Below are positions 26,211-34,734 of a stretch of 64,000 bases of DNA, piece after piece. The translations under genes were made by a program, and so were the position numbers. This stretch comes from Caldilineaceae bacterium (GTDB lineage Bacteria > Chloroflexota > Anaerolineae > Caldilineales > Caldilineaceae). The stretch is from positions 124,001 through 188,000 of the forward strand of contig JADLDO010000048.1 in assembly GCA_020846635.1 (NCBI GenBank), written 5' to 3'. Each line of letters starts with the position of its first letter. Position 1 is the first letter of the stretch. The notes beneath the pieces were generated by a model. That model worked only from the letters and a program-made list of their open reading frames with translations, searched no databases and was not told the DNA's origin.

Positions 26211-26251
26211 ACCCTCCCGCGCCCAATGGGCTCCCCAGCTTCCGGGAGGGT
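26211..26251. repeat. Palindromic intergenic element, copy 1
   Basis: Arms ACCCTCCCG (26211-26219) and CGGGAGGGT (26243-26251) surround a 23-base loop. The element contains CCGCGCCCAATGGGCTCCC (26217-26235). This recurs with one mismatch at 36898-36916, so the sequence looks like a dispersed repeat. It may also act as a terminator for the hydrolase gene. Confidence 0.6.
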
Positions 26252-26296
26252 AAAATTCGCCTCAGTCTATTACAAGTTTATGACATTGCCGCCAAA

Positions 26297-27355
26297 TTAC
26301 AACCAGCGCGCAAACCAATCGAATGCCTTGTTGCCGCCAAAGCGATGCCCGCCTTCAAAGATGTCCTGGTCAAAACGTTCCGGTACGCCCAACAAGGCAT
26401 AGACACGGGCAACTTCCTGGCATGCGGCTTTGGCTTCATCGACCGGGAAGATGGGGTCCTGTAGGGCAGATTCGACGAGTTGGGCGCGGGGTGCGATCAA
26501 GGCGGCAATATCCGCCATCTCCGCATATTGTAGAATATTGGGGACGTAATTGCACTCGCAATGGATCGTGGACATGATCGAGGTGCGGAAGCTGCTAAAT
26601 GCGCCGCTGATCACTGCGGCAGTGATGCGAGGGTCCAGGGCGGCTGCATAAAGTGTCGTCGTTCCTCCCCCGGACAGCCCCACACAGCCCACCGTCCCCG
26701 TGGTGGCTTCTGGACGGCTGGCGATGTAATCCAGCGTGCGCATGACATCCCATACCCGCATCCCTAGCACCGTCTTGCCCATCAGCATGGCATTGAAGGC
26801 CAGCGCGCGGCAGGAGCTTTGCCACATCTCTGAGCCATTGACCAGCCCGGCATGATCCTCCATGCGTTCGCCAAAACCCCGCTGTTCGGGCACAAAGACC
26901 ATAAACCCACGGCGCGCCAACTGGTGGGCATAATCATAGTTGTGCGCCTCAATATGCGCCAGTTCTTCCGCGCGCGTTGCCTGATTGCGCGTCAGACCGA
27001 GCAGATGCGCGGCTCCCCCACTGCCATGACCATGCAGCGCAATCACAGGGCGATAGGGGGGCGCGACCTGGTGTGGGATCAACACATAACAAGGGATATA
27101 GATGCCCGGCTCACTTTGGAGCGCAACCTTTTCAAGCCGGTACTCCGGTAGCTCGCGCGTCTCAAGCAGCACTGGCTGTAGGGGGGCTTTTGTGGCTGGA
27201 AACCCGCCCAAGAGTTCCACCAACTTCGCGTGCAGCCGTTCACGCCAGGCGTCCCATTGCTCGGTTGTCGTTGCCCGGCACGCTAGCTGCCGCGGCATCC
27301 CTTCATACTCCTGCCACAACGTGGTGAGCGTTGTGAAATCTACCCGATCGGCCAT
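26297..27355 (-). CDS. Alpha/beta hydrolase (acetyl-xylan esterase/dienelactone-hydrolase-like)
   Basis: The 352-residue cytosolic protein has the alpha/beta-hydrolase triad elements. The nucleophile elbow is GLSGGG near residue 223. An Asp lies in LQDPIFPVDEAK, and a His in EGGHRFGGNK near the C-terminus. The oxyanion region reads ALHGHGSGG, and PEQRGFGE also fits the acetyl-xylan esterase/Abhydrolase_7 group, which removes acyl groups from carbohydrates. It lies 58 bases downstream of a sugar ABC permease on the same strand. Deacylation of the imported oligosaccharide is a reasonable inference. Confidence 0.8.
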   Translation of the reverse strand: MADRVDFTTLTTLWQEYEGMPRQLACRATTTEQWDAWRERLHAKLVELLGGFPATKAPLQPVLLETRELPEYRLEKVALQSEPGIYIPCYVLIPHQVAPPYRPVIALHGHGSGGAAHLLGLTRNQATRAEELAHIEAHNYDYAHQLARRGFMVFVPEQRGFGERMEDHAGLVNGSEMWQSSCRALAFNAMLMGKTVLGMRVWDVMRTLDYIASRPEATTGTVGCVGLSGGGTTTLYAAALDPRITAAVISGAFSSFRTSIMSTIHCECNYVPNILQYAEMADIAALIAPRAQLVESALQDPIFPVDEAKAACQEVARVYALLGVPERFDQDIFEGGHRFGGNKAFDWFARWL

Positions 27356-27413
27356 TCTCAGTTCCCTAGCTGGTGAAGCGTGTAGTCAAGGAAGGTAGGG
27401 CCGGCATGATGGA

Positions 27414-28313
27414 TCATCCTTTGATGCCCGTCATGACAATGCCCCGTACGAAATATTTTTGCAGCACCACAAAGAGAACCAGAATGGGGATAATGCTCAA
27501 CAACGTGCCCGCCATGAGGTAATGATAGAGGGTGCTATATTGCAGCCGGAATGACGAAAGCCCCACGGTCAGCGTCATCTTGTCTTGGTCCGTCAGATAG
27601 ATGACCGGCAGCAGGAATTCATTCCAGTGGTTCATAAAGACAAAGAGCGCCAGCGTTGCCAAAACGGGCTTGGCGAGCGGCACATAGATGCGCGTAAAGA
27701 TATGGAAGTGACCCGCTCCATCAATCGCGGCGGCATCGCTGTAATCTTGGGGAAGGGTCAGGAAGAATTGGCGGATCAGAAAGGTGCCAAACGCGCCGCC
27801 AAACCACGCCGGAACAAAAAGCGGATAGTGGCTGTTTACCCACCCTAATGCATTAAAAAGGATAAACGTGGGGATCATCGTCACATGACCGGGGATCATC
27901 AACGTGGCCAGCAGCAGAAAAAAGATGGTCTGGCGACCCGGAAAGTTCATGCGCGCAAAGGCGTAAGCCGCGAATGAGGTCGAGATCAGTTGGCCTATGG
28001 TTCCGAGAATGGCAATCTTGAGACTGTTATACGCAAAGATGCCAAAGGGGAAACTTTGGACAACGTCAACATAGTTGCTCCAATGGGCCGGGCGGGGAAT
28101 CCATTGTGGTGGATAGGAGACAGACGCGCTCTGGCCTTTCAGTGAGGTCGAGAGCATCCATAGAAAAGGCATGACCATAGCAATGGCCCCAATCCAGACC
28201 AGGCCATGCATGAGCAAGCCTTGCACAAGGTTCACAGCGGCGCGGCGGCGAAACCGGCTTGATACCGGGGGAGCCAGCGTCGCGCCCCCGCCTACAGATC
28301 GTAATTGGTCCAT
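27414..28313 (-). CDS. Sugar ABC transporter permease (MalG/UgpE-like)
   Basis: The 299-residue protein has six transmembrane segments after a cytoplasmic N-terminus of about 30 residues. The EAA loop near residue 195 (DYSDAAAIDGAGHFHIFTRIYVPLAKP) docks the ATPase. This is the MalG-type subunit of a CUT1 importer. Its start overlaps the end of the MalF-type gene by 22 bases, which implies translational coupling. The C-terminal GIVMTGIKG is typical of the family. Confidence 0.93.
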   Translation of the reverse strand: MDQLRSVGGGATLAPPVSSRFRRRAAVNLVQGLLMHGLVWIGAIAMVMPFLWMLSTSLKGQSASVSYPPQWIPRPAHWSNYVDVVQSFPFGIFAYNSLKIAILGTIGQLISTSFAAYAFARMNFPGRQTIFFLLLATLMIPGHVTMIPTFILFNALGWVNSHYPLFVPAWFGGAFGTFLIRQFFLTLPQDYSDAAAIDGAGHFHIFTRIYVPLAKPVLATLALFVFMNHWNEFLLPVIYLTDQDKMTLTVGLSSFRLQYSTLYHYLMAGTLLSIIPILVLFVVLQKYFVRGIVMTGIKG

Positions 28314-29215
28314 CGTTCCTGAAATCTAAATTGGACGAGCGTGATCACCATGATGATGGCAAAAAGTACATACGCAGCCGCAGCCGCATAGCCCATATTG
28401 TTATAGCGAAAGGCGTTCAAATAGATAAACAACCCCAATACCGTGGTGGCATAGGCCGGGCCACCATCCGTCATGATAAAGACCTGTTCAAAGACCTGAA
28501 AGGAGGCAATGCAGGAGATGACCAGGACGAAGAAGGTTGTCGGTGTGAGCAAGGGCCAGGTGACATTCCAAAAACGCTGCCAGCGGTTGGCCCCGTCGAT
28601 CATCGCCGCTTCCTCTAGTTCTTGCGGAATACTCTGAAGACCCGCAAGAAAAATGAGCATGTTTGTGCCAAAGCCCTTCCATACGCTCATGATGATGACC
28701 GCGGGCATGGCCCACGTCGTACTTCCCAGCCAGGTCGGGCCTGGGATGCCGATGCCTTCCAGGAAGTAGTTGATTGGGCCATAGTTCGGGCTAAAGAGCC
28801 ACGTCCAGATCAAGGACGCGGCCACCGTTGATGAGACAACCGGCAGGAAATAGGCGGCGCGGTAGAGGGAGACAAAGCGCAGCTTTTGGTTGAGCAGCAT
28901 GGCAACGGCCAGGGCGACGGTCATGTTCAAGGGGACGTTGATCACCGTGTAATAGACAGTGTTCGACAGCACCTTGCGCGGCAGGTCCAACTCCACCAAT
29001 GCCCGGTAATTCTCTGCCCCCACCCATTGCGGGGGGAGCAGAATATTCCAGTTGGTAAAACTAATCAGGAATCCAGCGATGACAGGGCCAAGCGAAAAGA
29101 AGAGAAGCCCGATCAACGTGGGCGCAAGAAAGAGATAAGCCAGCGCAACCTCACGGATGCGATTGCGCCGGCGGTTGTTTAGTGCAAGAGTACTCGTCTG
29201 TAACGTTTGTGTCAT
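28292..29215 (-). CDS. Sugar ABC transporter permease (MalF/UgpA-like)
   Basis: The 307-residue protein has about six membrane helices and the EAA motif EELEEAAMIDGANRWQRFWN near residue 200. It is the MalF-type partner of the downstream permease. A cytoplasmic N-terminal stretch rich in Arg and Asn precedes helix 1. It follows the binding-protein gene by 29 bases with no hairpin between them. The ribosome site is weak. Confidence 0.93.
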   Translation of the reverse strand: MTQTLQTSTLALNNRRRNRIREVALAYLFLAPTLIGLLFFSLGPVIAGFLISFTNWNILLPPQWVGAENYRALVELDLPRKVLSNTVYYTVINVPLNMTVALAVAMLLNQKLRFVSLYRAAYFLPVVSSTVAASLIWTWLFSPNYGPINYFLEGIGIPGPTWLGSTTWAMPAVIIMSVWKGFGTNMLIFLAGLQSIPQELEEAAMIDGANRWQRFWNVTWPLLTPTTFFVLVISCIASFQVFEQVFIMTDGGPAYATTVLGLFIYLNAFRYNNMGYAAAAAYVLFAIIMVITLVQFRFQERWTNYDL

Positions 29216-29244
29216 GACACCCGCTCAAACAGCTTCTAGCGAAC

Positions 29245-30582
29245 TTAGGGGCGATCCAGGATAGCTTGGATGGCCGCGTGCGCGGCTGCTACCGACTCAT
29301 CCACCGAACGTTCGCCCAGATAGCTCAATTGCAATTCCTGGTTCATCGCGTCGCGCCATTCTGTCCAGCGGAAGCCAAACTCCAACGGCACATTCAAATC
29401 ACCCATCTTGAGAATGGCATCCTTATGCGCAGGAGCCTTCCCGGCTTCCAACCACTTTTCGGAATAGGCCAGTTCTTTGACCACCGGCACCTTGCCGATA
29501 CCGACGGTGTCGGCAGGCCGGTCGGGGCGAATGGTGAACATGGCGAAATCAAAGGCTTCGTCGGGGTGTGCCGTCTTGGCGGCAATGGCGAGCTGGTTCG
29601 GCCATTGTACCCCGGTCTGCTTCTCCTTGCCCACCGGCAGCATGGCGATATCCCAGTTGAATTTGGCATCTGGGCGGAAGGTTTCAATTCCCCAAACGCC
29701 GAGAATCGCCATTGCGGCCCTACCAGAAGCAAAGAAGTCGACTGCGTTGCCCTCGCCAAATTCGGCGGGCAGCGGTGCAACCTTGTACTCCTGGATCAGA
29801 TCGACCCACCACTGGATCGTGTCGATATTGGTTGGAGTATCGAGCGCGGCTTCCGTGTAATCCTCATTGAGGATGCTGCCACCGTTGGCATGGATTGACG
29901 AATCGATCACATCGTAATCCCAATGCGAGATCATACCATACTGGTCAATGCGGTCGCCGGAGCTGACGGTCAGACGTTGGGCCGCTTCCAACACGTTGTC
30001 ATAGGTCCAATCATCGGTGGGATAGGCCTCGCCCGCTGCATCAAAGATGTCTTTGTTGTAATAGAAGACAATCGTCACCCACTCGTAGGGAACTGCATAG
30101 AGCGAACCCTGGGTGCCGGGGTAGCGCAGCCCGTCCAGGGTATTGAGGAAGTACTTATCGGCATCCTCCGGGCCAAAAACGCCGGTCTTTTCTACATAGG
30201 GGTCGAGGTTCAGCGCCACACCGAGACGGGCAAAATCTTGGATCCAGGCTGCGCTGACAAAGGCAAGGTCAGGGGCCTGTGCGGCAGCGCTCAACGTTTG
30301 ATACTTCTCATAGTAGCCTTCCCACGGAATCTCCTGCAGGTCGATGGTGACGCCGGGGTTTTGTTCCTGGAAAGGTTCAACGACGCCGCGCGTGAGATTG
30401 TCGTCCGTGTTTTCCCCGTCAAGCGCCCAATAGGTAACTGTGACGCCCTCGCTGCCGGGTGCTGCACTCGCTCCTTCACTTCCTGTACTCGGACTGGCTA
30501 CGGGCGCAACACAGGCCGAAACCAACGCCGATGCCGCCGCATAGCCAGCAGTCAAAGTCAAGAACCTGCGCCGACTTAACAT
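29245..30582 (-). CDS. Sugar ABC substrate-binding lipoprotein
   Basis: The 445-residue protein starts seven bases after AAAAGGAGG. The N-terminus has a Tat-like SRRRFLTL followed by a lipobox ending LVSAC, so it is a membrane-anchored lipoprotein. The mature protein is a family 1 extracellular solute-binding protein (cluster D), with typical segments VTVTYWALDGENTDDN and NPGVTIDLQEIPWEGYYEKYQT. It delivers an oligosaccharide to the downstream permeases. It is divergent from the DeoR gene, whose predicted operators lie in the shared region. No ATPase gene is adjacent. Confidence 0.93.
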   Translation of the reverse strand: MLSRRRFLTLTAGYAAASALVSACVAPVASPSTGSEGASAAPGSEGVTVTYWALDGENTDDNLTRGVVEPFQEQNPGVTIDLQEIPWEGYYEKYQTLSAAAQAPDLAFVSAAWIQDFARLGVALNLDPYVEKTGVFGPEDADKYFLNTLDGLRYPGTQGSLYAVPYEWVTIVFYYNKDIFDAAGEAYPTDDWTYDNVLEAAQRLTVSSGDRIDQYGMISHWDYDVIDSSIHANGGSILNEDYTEAALDTPTNIDTIQWWVDLIQEYKVAPLPAEFGEGNAVDFFASGRAAMAILGVWGIETFRPDAKFNWDIAMLPVGKEKQTGVQWPNQLAIAAKTAHPDEAFDFAMFTIRPDRPADTVGIGKVPVVKELAYSEKWLEAGKAPAHKDAILKMGDLNVPLEFGFRWTEWRDAMNQELQLSYLGERSVDESVAAAHAAIQAILDRP

Positions 30583-30608
30583 GATGGTGCCTCCTTTTGG
30601 CAGTTGCC

Positions 30609-30618
30609 TTCATTTGAA
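30609..30618. promoter_or_regulatory. Weaker third DeoR-type operator half-palindrome
   Basis: TTCATTTGAA has the same centre as the site at 30875 but lacks the outer G and C. It sits within the leader of the binding-protein gene, 27 bases before its ATG. It could act as an auxiliary operator. Confidence 0.35.
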
Positions 30619-30853
30619 AGATCACAGCGCGCGGGGTTAGGGAACTTGTAGCGCGCAGTAATGACGAGTATTGACGAGATAAAGAGCAGGTAGATGCTCA
30701 TTTTTCTCGATGAGCCACCTAAGAGATACTTGGAAAAACTTAGGTACGAAGCTCGGAGACCTGGGAGCAGAGACGACGTACTGGAAGCTTGTTTCTCTAC
30801 ATCAACCTGTGTAAAAGTATGCACATAAAATTGGTGTGCGTAAAAGTAGAATC

Positions 30854-30886
30854 GTTCAAACGAACGCAAATTTTGTTCATTTGAAC
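30854..30886. promoter_or_regulatory. Tandem GTTC-N4-GAAC palindromes, likely DeoR operators
   Basis: GTTCAAACGAAC (30854-30865) and GTTCATTTGAAC (30875-30886) are two identical-arm palindromes. Their centres are 21 bases apart, two helical turns. They lie in the 414-base region between the ABC operon and the DeoR gene. DeoR/GlpR regulators bind similar TTCG/TTCA-type repeats, so this is the likely operator pair. Confidence 0.6.
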
Positions 30887-30938
30887 TTTAACACAGGCCA
30901 AAATGGATGTCAACTGCCCAAAATGCTCGCGTGATTGT

Positions 30939-30966
30939 TTGCATCAAACAATATCAATGGTAGAAT
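30939..30966 (+). promoter_or_regulatory. Promoter of the DeoR-family gene
   Basis: TTGCAT (30939-30944) and TAGAAT (30961-30966) are 16 bases apart. Transcription would start near 30973, giving a leader of about 24 bases before the ATG at 30997, with AAAGGA as ribosome site. Confidence 0.5.
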
Positions 30967-30996
30967 GAACAAACTGACTATCAAAGGATTTAGCCC

Positions 30997-31755
30997 ATGA
31001 TGCCGCCAACCGAACGCCAATCTGCCATTCTTCAGTACTTAACCGAAAAGGGATTCGCCGCGGTTGCCGCGCTTGCCCAGGAATTTGGCGTGTCAGAAAT
31101 GACGATCCGCCGCGATCTGGCTGACTTGGAGGGGCAGCGGGCGTTGCAGCGCACCTATGGGGGGGCGACCGTCTATGACCCCGCCTTCTTCGAGGTATCG
31201 CTACAGGCAAAGGCAACCCAGTTTGTCGAGGAAAAGCGCAGGATCGGCAAGGCCGCGGCCGACCTTGTGCAGGATGGGGAGATTGTGATCCTGGATGCAG
31301 GATCGACGACGATGCTGGTGGCTAAGTTTCTCAAGTCCAAGCGCATCACCGTCATTACCAACGCGCTCAATATCGCCGCCGATCTCTCCGACTGTCCTGA
31401 TATACAGCTTTATATTGCGGGCGGGCATCTGCGCCAGGGTGTGCTGGCAATTGTCGGGCCTGAAACCGCAGACTTCTTTGAGAATATCCGCGCCGATAAG
31501 ATATTCCTGGGCGTTGAGGGGATCGATATTCGGGGTGGGCTGATGGTGCCCGAATTGAACGAGGCGCATACCAAGCGCGCGATGGCGAACTCGGCAAGGG
31601 AGATCATTGCAGTGGCGGATCACAGCAAGATCGGTCGCAGCACACTCAGCACCATCGTTCCCCTCTCCAAAGTCACACAGGTGATTACCGGGCGCGAAGC
31701 AGATGCCACCCTGCTCAAAGAGCTTCGGGCGCATGTCACGGTGCTAACAGTATAG
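30997..31755 (+). CDS. DeoR/GlpR-family transcriptional repressor
   Basis: The 252-residue protein has an N-terminal DeoR helix-turn-helix (residues about 6-57, including FGVSEMTIRRDLADLEGQ and the RTYGGA end). It also has a DeoRC sugar-phosphate sensor domain (about 75-235) with ILDAGSTTMLVAKF and TNALNIAADLSD. Such proteins repress sugar operons until a phosphorylated intermediate binds. It is divergent from the ABC operon at 29245-30582, and paired palindromes lie between them, so it very likely controls that operon and itself. Family length is normal. Confidence 0.92.
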   Translation: MMPPTERQSAILQYLTEKGFAAVAALAQEFGVSEMTIRRDLADLEGQRALQRTYGGATVYDPAFFEVSLQAKATQFVEEKRRIGKAAADLVQDGEIVILDAGSTTMLVAKFLKSKRITVITNALNIAADLSDCPDIQLYIAGGHLRQGVLAIVGPETADFFENIRADKIFLGVEGIDIRGGLMVPELNEAHTKRAMANSAREIIAVADHSKIGRSTLSTIVPLSKVTQVITGREADATLLKELRAHVTVLTV

Positions 31756-31864
31756 AATTACAGTATAGGATTGACGAGTAGGAGACAGCCCCTACAGACT
31801 TTCGTACCACCTTCTAATGATCAACCCAACTTAAAAACTTTACGTGAGGATTGAGGTGAAACCT

Positions 31865-33262
31865 GTGAGCATCAAAGGGATAGAAGTAGCCGAGATTGAA
31901 CTGCCCGATTATGGCGAAGCGTCGGTTGAGCCTTCCATTCCGGCAGCACAATATGAAGATCGCATCAACGCCATGCGTTCACGCGCAGAAGCCAACCAGG
32001 TCGATGTCATCGTAGTCTATGCCGACCGTGAACATTCGGCCAATCTTGCCTTCCTGACAGGCTTCGATCCCCGTTTTGAAGAAGCGCTGCTGTTGATCGC
32101 TGGGGGGCAGCGTCCTCTCCTGCTCGTTGGCAACGAAGGCTGGGACTATGCCGCGGTTAGCCCGGTCGAGCTTGATGTGCAGCTTTACCAGCCTTTTAGC
32201 CTATTAGGCCAGGATCGCTCGCGCAGCAAGCCGCTGGCAGAGATCATGGGGAGTATGGGCATCCGCAAGGGCACACGCGTCGGTGTGGTCGATTGGAAGT
32301 ATTTCGATGAGGATGCGGGCGCAGATGCGCCGCTTTGGATCAACGCACCTGCTTACCTGGTCGATATGCTGCGCCAACTTACAGGTGAGCCGGTGCTGAA
32401 TGTGACCGATTGGTTGATGGATGAAGCCGACGGGCTGCGCGCAGTCAATAGTGTGGAACAGCTTGCCTCTTTTGAGTTTTCCGCCACCTCTATTTCCAAT
32501 GCCATGCGCCGGCTCTTGCGCGCATTGCAGCCAGGTAGAGCCGAAATCGAAGTCATGCGCGCTGCGCAATTGCCCGGACTTCCCCATTCCATGCACCCCA
32601 TCATCATTTCCGGCCCGCGCACAGCGTTGTCGCTGGCAAGCCCCTCCATGCGCCGCCTGCAATTGGGCGACCCCGTCTCCTGTGCCCTGGGTGTCTGGGG
32701 GGCATTGAACGCGCGCGCCGGCTTTTTGGTGCATGATGCCTCTGAGCTACCGCCTGCCATTCAGGACTATGTGGATCGGCTGGTCAAGCCCTATTTTGCA
32801 GCCGTCGCCGAGTGGTATAGTACCGTCGGTATTGGGGTGACAGGTGGCGAGATGTATGCGCTGGTCAAGCGCCATTTGGGCGATCCCTTCTTTGGCGTTG
32901 GCCTAAATCCCGGTCATCTCATCCACCTTGACGAATGGGTAAACTCGCCCATCTTTGCCGGCTCAACCCAAGAACTGCGCGCGGGCATGGCGCTGCAAGT
33001 CGATATCATCCCTGCCACCCACAGCCCCTATTTCTCTACTAACATCGAAGACGGCATTGCCCTTGCCGATGCGCCGATGCGCCAAGCCTTTGCTACGCAG
33101 TTCCCCGAAGCGTGGGGCCGTATCCAGGCTCGGCGCAATTTTATGGAGGACAAACTCGGCATCAAGCTCAAGCCGGAGGTGCTGCCCTTCTCCAACCTCA
33201 GCGCACACCTAACGCCCTACCTGCTGAGTCCGAACATGGCGCTGCGCCGGACGGATGGTTAG
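31865..33262 (+). CDS. M24 (creatinase/aminopeptidase P-fold) protein lacking metal ligands
   Basis: The start is placed at the GTG at 31865, six bases after GAGGTG. An in-frame GTG at 31844 has no ribosome site. The protein, about 465 residues long, has the two-domain M24 layout: a creatinase-like N-domain (NLAFLTGFDPRFEEALLLI) and a C-terminal pita-bread region. The usual five metal ligands are mostly absent. The segment GDPVSCALGVWGALNARAGF lacks the two aspartates, and MALQVDIIPA has Asp where Glu is usual. GHLIH and a late Glu (NIEDG) remain. It may be a non-hydrolytic member or act on an unusual substrate. It is distinct from the intact M24 gene at 38019. Confidence 0.75.
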   Translation: MSIKGIEVAEIELPDYGEASVEPSIPAAQYEDRINAMRSRAEANQVDVIVVYADREHSANLAFLTGFDPRFEEALLLIAGGQRPLLLVGNEGWDYAAVSPVELDVQLYQPFSLLGQDRSRSKPLAEIMGSMGIRKGTRVGVVDWKYFDEDAGADAPLWINAPAYLVDMLRQLTGEPVLNVTDWLMDEADGLRAVNSVEQLASFEFSATSISNAMRRLLRALQPGRAEIEVMRAAQLPGLPHSMHPIIISGPRTALSLASPSMRRLQLGDPVSCALGVWGALNARAGFLVHDASELPPAIQDYVDRLVKPYFAAVAEWYSTVGIGVTGGEMYALVKRHLGDPFFGVGLNPGHLIHLDEWVNSPIFAGSTQELRAGMALQVDIIPATHSPYFSTNIEDGIALADAPMRQAFATQFPEAWGRIQARRNFMEDKLGIKLKPEVLPFSNLSAHLTPYLLSPNMALRRTDG

Positions 33263-33286
33263 CGGAGTGAACGTCCATCGCCTCGC

Positions 33287-34732
33287 TTAGGCTGTGAGCC
33301 AAAGCGCTGGTTCCTCAATATAGGTGCGGATTGTGTTGAGGAAGCGCGCCGCAGGCCCACCGTCGACGATACGATGGTCGAAGGTGAGGCTGAGCGCCAC
33401 GCGGTGACGTGGCACGACCTGGTCTTGGTAGACAGCGGGTTTCTTGGCGATGCGTCCTACACCCAAAATCGCGCACTGTCCTGGCGGGATGATGGGTGTG
33501 AAGGCGTCGATTTGATACGCGCCCAGGTTGGTGATCGTGAAGGTGGCGTTCTGCAAATCTTCGGAGCTGATCTTGTGCGCCTGCACTTTCTCGATGAGGG
33601 CGCGGGATTCTCCTGCAATCTGGCGCACGCTTTTGTTCTCAACACTGCGCACGACCGGAACGATCAGCCCTTCTTCGGCGTCCACGGCAATCCCAATATT
33701 GATGGTAGAGGGGATGAAGATCTCCTGATCGCGCCAGGACGCATTCAACAAGCGATGTTCTTGTAAGGCCACAGCCGACAGCTTGATGAGCAGGTCGTTG
33801 TAGGCAGGAACCAGCAGGTTGCGCGGGGCGAAGCTTGCCTTCAGTTGCTCGCGCAGCGCCACAAATTCGGTGGCATCCGCCTCGGTGGTCAGGGTGACTG
33901 GCGCGGTGGTGTGGGCGCTCTCTGCCATGCGCTGGGCAATAAGGCCGCGGATTCGTGTAACGGGGAGCGTTTCGCCGTCTGCCGCAGGTGCGGATTCTCT
34001 CGCTGTTGCTGGAGCGGGCTGTGTGCTGCGCGCAGCGATAGCGGCTTCCACATCCTGACGCTGGATGCGCTGTCCTGGTTTTTGTGCGGCAACTTCGGCG
34101 AGATCGACGCCCGCCGCTTCTGCCATGCGCTGGGCGACCGGCGAAACCTGTACGATGGTGGGCGCGCCCGTTCTTGTTGTGGGCGCGGGTGGAACGGTGG
34201 CAGGTTGCGCCGCCTGTTGTGCATGGGCTGCGCGTATGTCGCGCTCGATAATGCGCCCTGTGCGCCCGCTGCCCACAAGCTGTGACCACTCTACGCCCAG
34301 TTCACCGGCAACACGGCGTGCGCGCGGGCTGATCGTGGGGCGCGCGCCTGTACCGTTCGCCGCGCTCCGTGAGGGGACAGGCTGCTGGGTGGGGGGTGCG
34401 TGCTGCTCCTGTGATGGGGTGGCACTCTCCGGCTGTTGGGCAGGGGCCGCAGGTGCTGCTTCTGTCTCAAAGGGGATTGCTTCGCCGGGTTGGACGATAA
34501 AACCCATACGCCCGCCGACGGGTATGACATCCCCAGATTTTGGCCCATTGGGGGGGATACGCAGAATACCGTTGTCAAAGGTCTCCACTTCCTGGGTGGC
34601 CTTGTCGCTCTCGACTGTGAAGAGCAGATCACCCGATTTTACTTCGTCACCATCCTGTTTGAGCCACTCGCCAAAGATGCCTTCTTCCATCGTCCAACCG
34701 AGGCGGGGCATCACAATTTCAATTGCCATCAT
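33287..34732 (-). CDS. 2-oxoacid dehydrogenase E2 (dihydrolipoamide acyltransferase)
   Basis: The 481-residue protein has an N-terminal lipoyl domain with the lipoylated Lys in VESDKATQE (near residue 44). A Pro/Ala-rich linker is followed by two peripheral-subunit-binding domains (SPRARRVAGELGV, about 135-165, and SPVAQRMAEAAGV, about 200-230). A C-terminal acyltransferase domain ends with the catalytic HRIVDG near residue 455. Two binding domains is more than most E2 proteins carry. It starts two bases after the E1-beta stop and completes the E1-alpha/E1-beta/E2 operon. No E3 gene is nearby, so a shared lipoamide dehydrogenase must be used. Pyruvate, acetoin or branched-chain specificity cannot be settled. 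Confidence 0.92.
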   Translation of the reverse strand: MMAIEIVMPRLGWTMEEGIFGEWLKQDGDEVKSGDLLFTVESDKATQEVETFDNGILRIPPNGPKSGDVIPVGGRMGFIVQPGEAIPFETEAAPAAPAQQPESATPSQEQHAPPTQQPVPSRSAANGTGARPTISPRARRVAGELGVEWSQLVGSGRTGRIIERDIRAAHAQQAAQPATVPPAPTTRTGAPTIVQVSPVAQRMAEAAGVDLAEVAAQKPGQRIQRQDVEAAIAARSTQPAPATARESAPAADGETLPVTRIRGLIAQRMAESAHTTAPVTLTTEADATEFVALREQLKASFAPRNLLVPAYNDLLIKLSAVALQEHRLLNASWRDQEIFIPSTINIGIAVDAEEGLIVPVVRSVENKSVRQIAGESRALIEKVQAHKISSEDLQNATFTITNLGAYQIDAFTPIIPPGQCAILGVGRIAKKPAVYQDQVVPRHRVALSLTFDHRIVDGGPAARFLNTIRTYIEEPALWLTA

Positions 34733-34734
34733 GT

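Noticed and set aside
30576..30869. A 97-codon minus-strand frame before the binding-protein gene
   Set aside because: It lies across the regulatory region, has no ribosome site and no protein-like conservation.
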